The position numbers were made by a program, and so were the translations under genes. Shown piece by piece: positions 8,613-17,841 of a stretch of DNA of 64,000 bases. Below the pieces are notes generated by a model. It was not told where the DNA came from and did no database searches. It saw only the letters and a program-made list of their open reading frames with translations. The first letter of the stretch is position 1. Each line of letters starts with the position of its first letter. The stretch covers positions 124,001-188,000 of the forward strand of contig CAXBMQ010000002.1 of NCBI GenBank assembly GCA_963977005.1. Direction: 5' to 3'. Origin of the DNA: CAXBCP01 sp963977005. GTDB taxonomy: Bacteria > Pseudomonadota > Alphaproteobacteria > MPNO01 > UBA830.

Positions 8613-11390
8613 ATGCCCTCGATCCCGAAACAACGCCGAATTATCGACCGCGCCGCCATCGTCGGCGAGCTTGACCAGCTTATCGCCGGCAAGGTCTCGC
8701 CGCAGGAAGTCCGCGGAGAATTCCTCGACCTGCTGAAGGTCGCGATGGAAAACGGGCGGACGGAGGTGCGCAACCGCTTCGATACGGGCGAGGCCAGCGG
8801 CGAACAGGTCGCCGAGGCATTGTCGTTCCTCGCTGATCAGGTTATCCGGGTAATCTATGATTTCGCCACGGATCACGTGTATCCAGCCGCCAATCCGACC
8901 GAGGGGGAGCGTCTTTCGGTTGCCGCGGTGGGCGGTTATGGCCGCGGCGAACTGGCGCCGTTTTCGGATATCGATCTGCTGTTCGTGCTGCCCTACAAGG
9001 AAACCGCACGCCAGGAACAGGTGATCGAATATATCCTGTACATGCTGTGGGATCTGAAGCTGAAGGTCGGTCAGGCCACGCGCTCGGTCGACGAATGCAT
9101 CCGGCTGGCGCGCAGTGACCTGACCATCCGCACGGCGATGCTGGAATCCCGGTATCTGTGGGGCGACAGGAAGCTGTATAACGAATTGCGCCGCCGGTTC
9201 TACGCCGAGGTTGCAGAAAGCACGGGCCCGGAATTCGTCGAGGAAAAGCTCGCCGAGCGCGATGCCCGCCACGACAAGCTGGGTGGTTCCCGCTATGTGC
9301 TCGAGCCCAATATCAAGGAAGGCAAGGGCGGCCTGCGCGATCTGCAGACGCTCTACTGGATTGCCAAGTATCTTTACAAGGTCGACGAAGTAGCCAATGT
9401 CGTCGACCGCGGCGTGCTGACCAAGAAAGAAGTGCACCGCTTCGATCGCGCGCACCGCTTTCTGTGGGACGTCCGCTGTCATCTGCACTTTCTTGCCGGT
9501 CGCGGCGAAGACCGCCTTACCTTCGACATGCAGCCGGAAATCGCCAACCTTCTGGGCTATCGGGACCGAGCCGGCGCGCGCGGTGTCGAACGTTTCATGA
9601 AGCACTACTACCTGATCGCCAAGGAGATCGGCGACCTGACCCGTATCTTCTGCGCGGCGCTCGAAGCCGAACATCAGCGCAAACCGAAATTCCGGCTTCC
9701 GTCGATCGGGCTGTTCCAGAAATCGATCGAGGGTTTCGAGGTCGAAGGCGGGCGGTTGAACATCGGCAAGGCGCGGGAATTCGTCGAAGACCCGGTAAAG
9801 GTCCTGCGCCTGTTTCACACCGCGCAGGCCGAACAGCTCGACATTCACCCCAAGGCGTTGCGCGCAATCACGCGGAACATCAACGTGATCGATACCATCC
9901 GGGACGATCCGGAAGCGAACCGGCTGTTTACGGAAATGCTGACGTCGGAGATCGATCCCGAGAAGACCCTGCGACGCCTGAACGAGGCCGGCATTTTCGG
10001 CCGGTTCGTGCCCGATTTCGGCCGTGTCGTCGCTCAGATGCAGCACGACATGTATCATGTCTATACGGTCGACGAGCACACCATCTTCGCCATCGGCATC
10101 CTCCACGGCGTCGAGAACGGTAAATACGTCGAAGACATGCCAATCTCTTCCGAGGTGATCCACAAGGTACAGTCGCGCCGCGCGTTGTATGTGGCGGTTC
10201 TGCTGCACGATATCGCGAAGGGCCGCGGCGGCGATCATTCGGAGCTTGGCGCCGATGTCGCCCTCGAACTCTGCCCCCGTTTCGGGCTGAGCGACGAGGA
10301 AACCGAGACCGTCGAATGGCTGGTGCGGTATCATCTGCTGATGAGCAATACGGCGTTCCGCCGCGATATAAACGACCCCCAGACCATCACCGACTTCTGC
10401 GATATTGTTCAGTCGGTCGAAAGGCTGCGCCTGTTGCTGGTGCTCACCGTGGCGGATATTCGCGCGGTCGGGCCGAATGTCTGGAACGCCTGGAAGGCCG
10501 CCCTGCTGCGCGATCTTTACGAAGCGGCGGAAGAGCGCCTGACCAGCGGACATTCCGCGGAAGGCCGCGGCGTACGGATCGAGCATGCCAAGCGGGAAAT
10601 GCGTGACCGGCTGCAGGACCTGCCGGCGGAATCGGTCGATGCCCATATCGCCCGTGGCTATCCGTCCTACTGGCTTTCCTTCGATCCGGATACCCTGGCG
10701 TGGCATGCCCGTATCGCGCATGAGGCGGAATCGCGCGCCGCCCCGCTGACGATCAAGAACCGCGTCGACCGGTTCAAGGGCGCCACCGAGATTACCATCT
10801 ATGCCCACGACCACCCCGGTCTGTTCTCGCGTATCGCCGGTGCCATGGCGCTGAGCGGCGGCAATATCGTCGATGCCAAGATTTTCACCACTACGGACGG
10901 CATGGCGCTGGATACGTTCTGGGTGCAGGACGAGAACGGCGAGCCGTTCGATCGTGCCGACAAGCTGGCACGGCTCTATGCCCGCATCGAACAGACTCTC
11001 GCAGGCCGTCTGCGCCCACGCGAGGAATTTCAGAAAGACGACGCCCTGCCGAGCCGGATGCAGGTATTCAAGGTCGCACCGCGTGTTCTGATCGATAACA
11101 AGGCGAGCCGGACACACACGGTGATAGAGGTGAACGGCCGCGATCGCGACGGGCTGCTCTACGATCTGACGCGGGCCATGTGGGCGCTCAACCTGCAGAT
11201 TGCGTCGGCCCATATCAACACTTTCGGCGAGGCCGCGGTCGATGTTTTTTACGTGAAGGATCTTTTCGGTCTGCAGGTCACGAACAAGAACAAGCTCGAC
11301 CAGATTCGAACCGCCCTTCTCGCGGTGATGCAGGATCCGACGGTCCAGGCTGATGTACAGGTGCACGCCGCGACGGCGGCGGCCGAATAA
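8613..11390 (+). CDS. glnD: [Protein-PII] uridylyltransferase / uridylyl-removing enzyme
   Basis: Bifunctional sensor of glutamine that uridylylates and deuridylylates PII proteins to control nitrogen assimilation. The 925 residues show the nucleotidyltransferase domain (GGYGRGELAPFSDIDLL, about 107-123), GlnE-like linker, HD hydrolase domain (LLHDIAKGRGGDHSELG, about 531-547), and two C-terminal ACT domains beginning near 726 (EITIYAHDHPGLFSRIAGAM) and 836 (IEVNGRDRDGLLYDLTRAMW). ATG 8613 fits the family. Followed by murJ and trpS, a common alphaproteobacterial order; murJ begins about 90 bp downstream. The region shared with the divergent dioxygenase gene contains a TTATATATT stretch at about 8574 that may be a -10 element. 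Confidence 0.95.
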   Translation: MPSIPKQRRIIDRAAIVGELDQLIAGKVSPQEVRGEFLDLLKVAMENGRTEVRNRFDTGEASGEQVAEALSFLADQVIRVIYDFATDHVYPAANPTEGERLSVAAVGGYGRGELAPFSDIDLLFVLPYKETARQEQVIEYILYMLWDLKLKVGQATRSVDECIRLARSDLTIRTAMLESRYLWGDRKLYNELRRRFYAEVAESTGPEFVEEKLAERDARHDKLGGSRYVLEPNIKEGKGGLRDLQTLYWIAKYLYKVDEVANVVDRGVLTKKEVHRFDRAHRFLWDVRCHLHFLAGRGEDRLTFDMQPEIANLLGYRDRAGARGVERFMKHYYLIAKEIGDLTRIFCAALEAEHQRKPKFRLPSIGLFQKSIEGFEVEGGRLNIGKAREFVEDPVKVLRLFHTAQAEQLDIHPKALRAITRNINVIDTIRDDPEANRLFTEMLTSEIDPEKTLRRLNEAGIFGRFVPDFGRVVAQMQHDMYHVYTVDEHTIFAIGILHGVENGKYVEDMPISSEVIHKVQSRRALYVAVLLHDIAKGRGGDHSELGADVALELCPRFGLSDEETETVEWLVRYHLLMSNTAFRRDINDPQTITDFCDIVQSVERLRLLLVLTVADIRAVGPNVWNAWKAALLRDLYEAAEERLTSGHSAEGRGVRIEHAKREMRDRLQDLPAESVDAHIARGYPSYWLSFDPDTLAWHARIAHEAESRAAPLTIKNRVDRFKGATEITIYAHDHPGLFSRIAGAMALSGGNIVDAKIFTTTDGMALDTFWVQDENGEPFDRADKLARLYARIEQTLAGRLRPREEFQKDDALPSRMQVFKVAPRVLIDNKASRTHTVIEVNGRDRDGLLYDLTRAMWALNLQIASAHINTFGEAAVDVFYVKDLFGLQVTNKNKLDQIRTALLAVMQDPTVQADVQVHAATAAAE

Positions 11391-11482
11391 CCGTGTCATT
11401 GCGCCGCCATAATTCAGGCCGACTTTGACTATCCCGGAACGCAATGGCCGCATGGCGGCCTGTAATAGGGTGTAACGCGGGT

Positions 11483-13033
11483 ATGGCGCTGCTTCGCTCG
11501 ATCGCCACGGTTGGCGGGTTTACGATGATCAGCCGGTTGCTGGGGTTCGCCCGCGATATCCTGATCGCTGCCACGCTCGGCGCCGGGCCGGTGGCCGACG
11601 CTTTTTTTGTCGCCTTCAAACTGCCGAATTTTTTCCGTCGGCTGTTTGCCGAAGGGGCGTTCAACGCTGCTTTCATCCCGCTATTCACGCGGCAGATGTC
11701 GGAAGGCGGGCGCGAGGCCGCGCGGGGTTTTGCCGAGGAAGTCCTGTCCGTTTTCGTCGTCACGCTTCTGTTCTTTGTCACGGCGCTTCAGGTGGCAATG
11801 CCCTGGGTCATGTATGGCTTCGCGCCGGGCTTCGCGGACGACCCGTATCGTTTCGGTCTCGCGGTCCAGCTGGCGCAGGTCACTTTTCCGTATCTTTTGT
11901 TTATCTCGCTGGTCTCCCAGCTTGGCGGCGTGCTCAACGCGCTTGGCCGGTTTGCGGCGGCGGCAGCGACACCGATTATTCTCAACCTCTGCCTGATCGC
12001 GGCGATACTCGGCCTGTCGCCATTCGTGGAAACCCCCGGCCATGCGCTTGCCTGGGGCGTCGCGGCAGCGGGGGCGGCGCAATTCGTCTGGCTGATGGTG
12101 GCCTGTCACCGCGCGGAATTCGCACTGCGCCTGTTGCGGCCCCGGCTGACGCCGCGGGTGAAACGGCTGCTGATCCTGATGCTGCCCGGCGTGATCGGCG
12201 CCGGCGTCGTGCAGATCAACCTGCTGATAGATGTTGTCATTGCATCCTTGCTGCCGAGCGGGTCGGTATCGTTCCTGTATTATGCGGACCGCGTAAACCA
12301 GTTGCCGCTCGGGGTGATCGGCGTTGCGGTGGGTACGGCGCTTCTGCCGCTGCTGTCACGTCAGCTGAGGGCCGGTGAAGATGCCGCCGCCGCGGCCAGC
12401 ATGAACCGCGCGCTTGAATTCGCGCTGCTGCTGACGGTCCCGGGGGCGGCGGCGCTGGTTGTAATGCCGGATCTGATCGTTTCGGTTCTTTTCGAACGCG
12501 GCGCCTTCGGGGTTGCCGAAACCGCGGCGACGTCCGCTGCGCTCGCGGCCTACGCCCTCGGCCTGCCTGCCTATGTGCTGATAAAGGTCCTCGCGCCCGG
12601 CTTTTTCGCGCGCGAAGATACGGCGACGCCGGTCAAGGTGGCGGCTTTCTGTGTCGCTATCAATCTGGCGCTCAACCTGGCGCTGATGGGGCCGCTGCAG
12701 CATGTCGGCATCGCCCTGGCGACGGCCGTGTCTGCGTGGATCAATGCGGGGCTTCTGGCCCTGCTGCTTGTGCGTCGCGGTCATTTCGCCGCCGATGCAC
12801 GACTGCGGCGCGCGGTCCCGCGGACCGTGCTGGCCAGTGCCGCGATGGCCGGCGCGTTGTGGCTGACGCAGGATGCGCTTTCGGTTTTCGCTGACGTGGA
12901 TGCGGCGCGCGCCGCGGCGGTTCTGGCCGTCCTGGTCGCACTGGGTCTCGTCGTTTTCGCCGCCGCCGCGGTCGGTTTCGGCGCGGCACGGCTTTCCGAT
13001 ATCAAGCGCCTGCTTGACCGTTCGCCGGGTTGA
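11483..13033 (+). CDS. murJ: Lipid II flippase MurJ (MviN)
   Basis: Inner-membrane MOP-superfamily flippase that moves lipid II outward for peptidoglycan synthesis. The 516 residues are almost wholly hydrophobic helices, with the family's N-terminal ATVGGFTMISRLLGFARDIL and the conserved AFKLPNFFRRLFAEGAFNAA. ATG 11483 is chosen over an earlier in-frame ATG at 11444, because the latter adds 13 residues that do not belong to the family and lie close to the glnD end. Confidence 0.94.
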   Translation: MALLRSIATVGGFTMISRLLGFARDILIAATLGAGPVADAFFVAFKLPNFFRRLFAEGAFNAAFIPLFTRQMSEGGREAARGFAEEVLSVFVVTLLFFVTALQVAMPWVMYGFAPGFADDPYRFGLAVQLAQVTFPYLLFISLVSQLGGVLNALGRFAAAAATPIILNLCLIAAILGLSPFVETPGHALAWGVAAAGAAQFVWLMVACHRAEFALRLLRPRLTPRVKRLLILMLPGVIGAGVVQINLLIDVVIASLLPSGSVSFLYYADRVNQLPLGVIGVAVGTALLPLLSRQLRAGEDAAAAASMNRALEFALLLTVPGAAALVVMPDLIVSVLFERGAFGVAETAATSAALAAYALGLPAYVLIKVLAPGFFAREDTATPVKVAAFCVAINLALNLALMGPLQHVGIALATAVSAWINAGLLALLLVRRGHFAADARLRRAVPRTVLASAAMAGALWLTQDALSVFADVDAARAAAVLAVLVALGLVVFAAAAVGFGAARLSDIKRLLDRSPG

Positions 13034-13074
13034 GGCGATAACCCGCGCGCTTTCACATTACGGGATATTTCAGG

Positions 13075-14073
13075 ATGAACCGGATCTTTTCCGGCGTGCA
13101 GCCGACCGGCAATCTTCACCTCGGCAATTACCTCGGGGCGATCCGTAACTTCGTCGGCCTGCAAAACGACTACGAATGCATCTATTGCGTCGTCGATCTG
13201 CATGCGATCACCGTCTGGCAGGACCCGAAAGAACTCGTCGGCAACACGCGCGAGGTGACGGCGGCGTTCCTTGCCGCCGGGATCGATCCCAAGGGCAGCA
13301 TCATTTTCAACCAGAGCCAGGTATCGGCGCACGCGCGGCTTGCCTGGATTTTCAACTGCGTCTCGCGGCTCGGCTGGCTGAACCGGATGACCCAGTTCAA
13401 GGAAAAGGCGGGCAAGCACCGCGAAAACGCTTCTGTCGGGCTATATGCCTATCCGAACCTGATGGCGGCCGACATCATGACCTACAAAGCGACCCATGTG
13501 CCGGTCGGCGAGGATCAGAAGCAGCACCTGGAACTGACGCGCGATATCGCCCAGAAATTCAACAACGATTTCGGCGTCGAGTTTTTCCCGATCGTCGAGC
13601 CGCTTATTTTCGGCGAGGCGACCCGGGTGATGAGCCTGCGGGACGGCGCGAAGAAAATGTCGAAATCCGATCCATCCGACCAGTCGCGTATCACCTTCAC
13701 GGACACGGCAGACGACATCTCGAAGAAAATCCGGCGCGCGAAAACCGATCCCGAGGCATTGCCGTCCGAGATAGAGGGCCTGAAAGACCGGCCCGAAGCT
13801 TCCAACCTGGTTGGAATCTACGCGGCGCTTTCCGGTCGGACGTCGATCGATGTCCTGCAGGAATTCGGCGGGCGGGGCTTTGGCGATTTCAAGCCTGCCC
13901 TTGCCGACCTGGCGATCGAGAAGCTTGCGCCGATTTCAGGCGAAATGCGCAAGCTGATGGCCGACCCCGGCCATATCGATGCGATTCTGGCCGACGGCGC
14001 GGAGCGTGCGCGGGCCGTGGCCGACCCCATCCTGCGCGAAGTTCACGAGATCGTAGGCCTGATTTCCGCCTGA
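13075..14073 (+). CDS. trpS: Tryptophanyl-tRNA synthetase
   Basis: Class I aminoacyl-tRNA synthetase charging tRNA-Trp. The 332 residues contain the HIGH-type motif in TGNLHLGNYLGA (about 11-22) and the KMSKS loop KKMSKSDPSD (about 194-203). The length is typical. It begins 41 bp after murJ and probably shares its transcript. Confidence 0.96.
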   Translation: MNRIFSGVQPTGNLHLGNYLGAIRNFVGLQNDYECIYCVVDLHAITVWQDPKELVGNTREVTAAFLAAGIDPKGSIIFNQSQVSAHARLAWIFNCVSRLGWLNRMTQFKEKAGKHRENASVGLYAYPNLMAADIMTYKATHVPVGEDQKQHLELTRDIAQKFNNDFGVEFFPIVEPLIFGEATRVMSLRDGAKKMSKSDPSDQSRITFTDTADDISKKIRRAKTDPEALPSEIEGLKDRPEASNLVGIYAALSGRTSIDVLQEFGGRGFGDFKPALADLAIEKLAPISGEMRKLMADPGHIDAILADGAERARAVADPILREVHEIVGLISA

Positions 14074-14221
14074 TTACGGGCGTCCGTCAGCCGGTCTCCG
14101 CGACGGGTCCTGCAGCCGAGTTATGCGTGACAAGGTGACGCCCATGCCACCGGAGCCCTTGCGCCGTCCGGCGGATCGGCGCACAAAGGCCTCGTTCACG
14201 GCCACCCTTTAAGATTCGACC

Positions 14222-15142
14222 ATGCAGATTTACCTGCCGATTGCTGAAATGTCGCTCAACGCGCTGATGCTGCTTGGGCTGGGCGGCATGGTGGGTTTTC
14301 TGTCCGGCATGTTCGGTGTCGGCGGCGGGTTTCTGATGACGCCGCTGCTGATCTTCATCGGCGTCCCGCCGGCGGTTGCGGTGGGGACCGAGGCGAACCA
14401 GGTCGTGGCGGCATCGGTATCGGGTGCGCTGGCGCACTGGCGGCGCGGCAATGTCGATATCCGCATGGGCGTCGTTCTGATGATCGGTGGCTTTATCGGT
14501 TCCACCCTGGGTGTCTGGCTATTCACCTTCCTGCGCGGAATTGGCCAGATCGATTTCGTGATCGCGGTCTCCTACGTCCTGTTTCTCGGCATTGTCGGGG
14601 TATTGATGGTGGTCGAAAGCGTGCGCGCGTGGTTCCGCAGCCGGAACCCGTCGGCGCCGCGGCGCAAGCTGCATCACCACACCTGGCTGCACGGTCTTCC
14701 CTTCAAGATGCGGTTCCGGCGATCCAAGCTGTATATCAGTGCGCTGCTGCCGCTCGGGGTCGGGGTGTTCGTCGGCATCCTGGCGGCGATCATGGGTGTC
14801 GGCGGCGGCTTCGTGATGGTACCGGCAATGATCTATCTGCTCGGGATGCCGACCTCTGTCGTGGTCGGCACGTCCCTGTTTCAGATCGTCTTCGTCACGG
14901 CCAACGTTACCTTCCTGCAATCGGTCAACAACCAGACGGTCGATATCGTGCTCGCCATGCTGCTGGTTGTCGGCAGTGTGATAGGTGCGCAGATCGGCGC
15001 CCGCGTCGGCTCGCGGCTGCGGGGCGAAGAAGTCCGCATCGCGCTGGGCCTCATCGTGCTCGCGGTCTGCGCACGCGTCGCCTGGACCCTCGTCGTGACA
15101 CCGGAAGACCTGTACTCGCTCGGTATCGGGGGGGCGCATTGA
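14222..15142 (+). CDS. TauE/SafE-family membrane anion exporter
   Basis: Integral membrane transporter of the TauE/SafE (DUF81) family, whose studied members export sulfite or sulfonate-derived anions. The 306 residues show the internal duplication of the family: MFGVGGGFLMTPLLIFIGVP near the N-terminus and IMGVGGGFVMVPAMIYLLGM in the second half, each followed by several membrane helices, with a basic cytoplasmic loop (RSRNPSAPRRKLHHHTW) between. Its TGA overlaps the next ATG by one base (TGATG), so translation of the next gene is probably coupled. The substrate cannot be read from sequence; co-occurrence with a TIGR02186 partner is the useful clue. Confidence 0.88.
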   Translation: MQIYLPIAEMSLNALMLLGLGGMVGFLSGMFGVGGGFLMTPLLIFIGVPPAVAVGTEANQVVAASVSGALAHWRRGNVDIRMGVVLMIGGFIGSTLGVWLFTFLRGIGQIDFVIAVSYVLFLGIVGVLMVVESVRAWFRSRNPSAPRRKLHHHTWLHGLPFKMRFRRSKLYISALLPLGVGVFVGILAAIMGVGGGFVMVPAMIYLLGMPTSVVVGTSLFQIVFVTANVTFLQSVNNQTVDIVLAMLLVVGSVIGAQIGARVGSRLRGEEVRIALGLIVLAVCARVAWTLVVTPEDLYSLGIGGAH

Positions 15143-15894
15143 TGTCCGCCCTGAAAAGATGGCTTGCCCGATGTGTCATGACGCTGGGGGCTCTTTGTTT
15201 TGCGGCGCCGGCGACCGCGCAAAGCATCGTTGTCGACCTGTCGACCCGCGAAGTGGCGATCTCCACCGGGTTTACCGGCGCGGAACTGCTGCTGTTCGGC
15301 GCCACCGAAGGCTTTGGCGACATCGTGGTCACGGTCGCGGGGCCGCGCCGTGACGAGATCATTCGCCGGAAAGAGCGGGTTGCCGGCATCTGGGTGAACG
15401 GCACATCGGTCACGTTCGAAAAGGCGCCTGCCTACTTCCGGACCGCGGCGTCAAAGCCGCTCGATGAAATCGCGGCGCCCGAAATCCTGCAACGGCTTCA
15501 GATCGGGTCCGATCGAATCGATCTTTTCACGCGCTCGCAACGCACCGTGGAAAACATTCTGACGTTCCGCAAGGCGTTTATCCGCAACAAGAAACGCCAG
15601 GCGCTGTACAGCGAAGATATATCCGACATAAAGATTATCCGCGGGCGCCTTTTCCGGTCGACCATCCCGTTTCCGGTGAACGTGCCGATCGGGACCTACC
15701 AGGTGACCGTTCATCTTTTCAAGAACGGGCAGCTTGTCAGCAGCCAGAAAACGCCCGTGACCGTTCACAAGGTCGGTCTCGAAGCAAAGATATACAACTT
15801 TGCGCACGATCAGTCCGCGTGGTACGGCGCGATTGCTATTGCAATTGCGCTTGTGGCAGGCTGGCTCGCTGGCGTTATCTTCAGAAGGGCCTGA
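15142..15894 (+). CDS. TIGR02186-family membrane-anchored periplasmic protein
   Basis: Conserved alphaproteobacterial protein of unknown biochemical role, usually next to a TauE/SafE exporter as here. The 250 residues begin with a signal peptide (LARCVMTLGALCFAAPATAQ, cut near 27). A beta-rich extracytoplasmic region follows (STREVAISTGFTGAELLLFG), and one C-terminal membrane helix (AIAIAIALVAGWLAGVIF) ends in a short basic tail, so most of the protein should face the periplasm. Translationally coupled to the exporter upstream; the stress protein gene starts 2 bp after its stop. A periplasmic accessory subunit of the exporter is an inference from this fixed neighbourhood. Confidence 0.85.
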   Translation: MSALKRWLARCVMTLGALCFAAPATAQSIVVDLSTREVAISTGFTGAELLLFGATEGFGDIVVTVAGPRRDEIIRRKERVAGIWVNGTSVTFEKAPAYFRTAASKPLDEIAAPEILQRLQIGSDRIDLFTRSQRTVENILTFRKAFIRNKKRQALYSEDISDIKIIRGRLFRSTIPFPVNVPIGTYQVTVHLFKNGQLVSSQKTPVTVHKVGLEAKIYNFAHDQSAWYGAIAIAIALVAGWLAGVIFRRA

Positions 15895-15896
15895 CC

Positions 15897-16436
15897 ATGA
15901 ACGACGATATTGCCGATACCGCGCCGGAAGAAGCGGCATTCGAGGATACCGCGCCGCCGGACCCGTCCACGCGAAGCAATCGCGTCTTTCTGTGCGTCGT
16001 GGACAATACGGAGGAATGCATCAACGCGATCTATTTCGCCGCCTGTCGGGCGCGGCGGACCGGCGGGCGCCTCGCCCTCCTCTACATCATGGAACCGGCC
16101 GAATTTCAGCACTGGATGGCGGTCGAAGAAAAAATGCGCGAAGAGGCCCGCGCCGAGGCCGAGGATTTCCTGCACAAGCATTCGTCGCAGGTCCAGGAAT
16201 GGACCGGCGAACTGCCGACGCTTTACGTGCGGGAAGGCAAGCCCGCCGAAGCCATCCTCGGCCTGATCGAGGAAGAACCGCGGATCTCGATCCTGGTGCT
16301 GGGCGCCGGCACCGACAAGAAGGGACCGGGTCCGCTGGTGTCGTCTATTGGCGGTAAAATGTCCGGCAAGTTTCCGATTCCCATCACTATCGTGCCTGGT
16401 ACGCTGACGTCCGAACAGCTCGACATGCTGACCTGA
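15897..16436 (+). CDS. Universal stress protein (UspA family)
   Basis: Cytoplasmic single-domain Usp protein, 179 residues, with an acidic N-terminal tail of about 30 residues before the Rossmann-like core (RVFLCVVDNTEECINAIYFA). The C-terminal part includes SILVLGAGTD and PITIVPGTLT. The classical ATP-binding G-2x-G-9x-G(S/T) motif is only partly recognisable (GAGTDKKGPG), so nucleotide binding is uncertain. ATG 15897 is the third gene of the TauE-TIGR02186 unit with 2-bp spacing, and the Rieske gene follows after 14 bp. Confidence 0.85.
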   Translation: MNDDIADTAPEEAAFEDTAPPDPSTRSNRVFLCVVDNTEECINAIYFAACRARRTGGRLALLYIMEPAEFQHWMAVEEKMREEARAEAEDFLHKHSSQVQEWTGELPTLYVREGKPAEAILGLIEEEPRISILVLGAGTDKKGPGPLVSSIGGKMSGKFPIPITIVPGTLTSEQLDMLT

Positions 16437-16450
16437 CGCGCGTCGCCGTC

Positions 16451-17485
16451 TTGTCTCCCTCTACGTCGCTTCTTCGCAATATCTGGTATTTCGGGGTCGC
16501 TTCGCGCGATGTCGGCGCGGGCAAACTCGTGCACCGGGAAATCTGCGGGCAGCCGGTTGTCTTCGGCCGCACTGCGGCGGGCGGGATATTTGCATTGCGC
16601 GATACCTGTCCGCATCGCGGCGCGCCGCTATCGGCGGGGCGTATCCGGGACGACGAGGTCGAATGCTGCTATCACGGCTGGACTTTCGACCGCCACGGAA
16701 GCTGCACCTCTATACCGGCACTTGTCGCCGACGACCCCGTCGATCTCTCCAAGATCACGGTTGCCAGCTTTCCCCTGCGCGAACGTCAGGGCGTTGTCTG
16801 GATCTGGATCGGTGACGGAGACGGCGCGGATTGCGCGGTCCCCGACGTTCCCGATGTCGGCGATACGCCGCCGCAGATCGTCCATGCGGTCGAATTTCCG
16901 GTCAATATCGACCACGCGGTGGTCGGGCTGATCGATCCGGCGCATACGCCGCACGTGCACGAATCGTGGTGGTGGCGCCGCCCCGGAAAACGGCGCGACA
17001 AGGAAAAGCATTTCGCGCCGACACCGCTCGGCTTCGACATGACGTCTCACCGTGCATCGTCGAATTCAAAGGTCTACCGGTTGCTCGGCGGCGCGCCGGA
17101 GGTGCAGATTGCTTTCGCCCTGCCCGGTCTCCGGATCGAACATATCCGCGCGGGAAAGAACTTCTACTGCGGCATGACCGCGTGTACCCCGATCGACGAA
17201 AACCGCACGCTCACCACGCATATGATGTGGTGGTCCATGCCCTGGCTGACGCTGTTCAAGCCGTTGGCGATGCCGTTTGTCCGCGCCTTTCTCGGCCAGG
17301 ACCGCACGGTGTTCGAAAAGCAGGCCAGGGGGCTTCGCTGGGATCCCGATCTGCGCCTGACGGGCCAGCCCGACCAGCAGGCGAAATGGTATTTCCGCCT
17401 GAAGAACGAGTGGGAACGCAGCGCCGCCGCCGGCAAGCCGTTTGAAAACCCGTTGTCGGAAACAACTCTCAGATGGCGTACCTGA
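16451..17485 (+). CDS. Rieske [2Fe-2S] ring-hydroxylating oxygenase
   Basis: Oxygenase component of the Rieske non-haem iron family. In the 344 residues the Rieske centre is CPHRG followed by CCYHGW (about 53-75). The mononuclear iron site follows in the second half, with IDPAHTPHVHE supplying the two His ligands. The C-terminal part resembles the VanA-type catalytic domain. The frame starts with TTG at 16451, 14 bp after the Usp stop; no better start precedes NIWYFGVASRDV. No ferredoxin or reductase partner is nearby. Substrate is unknown; demethylase or aromatic monooxygenase activity would be typical. Confidence 0.87.
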   Translation: MSPSTSLLRNIWYFGVASRDVGAGKLVHREICGQPVVFGRTAAGGIFALRDTCPHRGAPLSAGRIRDDEVECCYHGWTFDRHGSCTSIPALVADDPVDLSKITVASFPLRERQGVVWIWIGDGDGADCAVPDVPDVGDTPPQIVHAVEFPVNIDHAVVGLIDPAHTPHVHESWWWRRPGKRRDKEKHFAPTPLGFDMTSHRASSNSKVYRLLGGAPEVQIAFALPGLRIEHIRAGKNFYCGMTACTPIDENRTLTTHMMWWSMPWLTLFKPLAMPFVRAFLGQDRTVFEKQARGLRWDPDLRLTGQPDQQAKWYFRLKNEWERSAAAGKPFENPLSETTLRWRT

Positions 17486-17841
17486 TCGACCGTACCCGCC
17501 GGTCTATCGGTATCTGATTCCGCCGCCAGCCTGATATTCCGGCCATCGAACCGGTTAATTTCTGCGCTTCGCGGTTCGGTAACCGGCCGCCAACGAGGCC
17601 AATCCGGACCGGATCATCCCGCCTCTCTTCACCGGAAATTAACCCTGATTTCCGTTATCCCAAAACTTTCCGCATGCGAAATGAATTGAAAGCAGCCCCA
17701 ATATCAACGAGTTGCCAAGTGGCTGATTCGATGTCGCCGATTTCGGCTTGATCTTAACGCCTGCTTAACCCAATTTCTCGTGATTGAATGACGATTGTCC
17801 CTTCGAAAAACGTCGCGCAAAACAGACCGTGATGGCCCGAA
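17486..17841. other. 356-bp intergenic region with CtrA-type site
   Basis: No coding potential seen. It separates the Rieske gene from the NifU-like gene. It is richer in A/T than its neighbours, with several TTAA half-sites (GGTTAATTTC, GAAATTAACC) and the full TTAA-N7-TTAAC site listed separately. A short weak hairpin (GACCG...CGGTC, 17488-17504) lies just after the Rieske stop but lacks a T tract. Confidence 0.5.
17754..17769 (+). promoter_or_regulatory. CtrA-type binding site upstream of the NifU-like gene
   Basis: The sequence TTAACGCCTGCTTAAC is an exact TTAA-N7-TTAAC, the consensus for the alphaproteobacterial cell-cycle regulator CtrA. It lies 73 bp upstream of the ATG at 17842. A second partial copy (TTAA-N7-TTCC) lies at about 17638. 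Binding is inferred from motif only. Confidence 0.5.

Noticed and set aside
8574..11453. 959-codon minus-strand open frame antisense to glnD
   Set aside because: Covers glnD completely and shows no recognisable domain; glnD itself is fully conserved.
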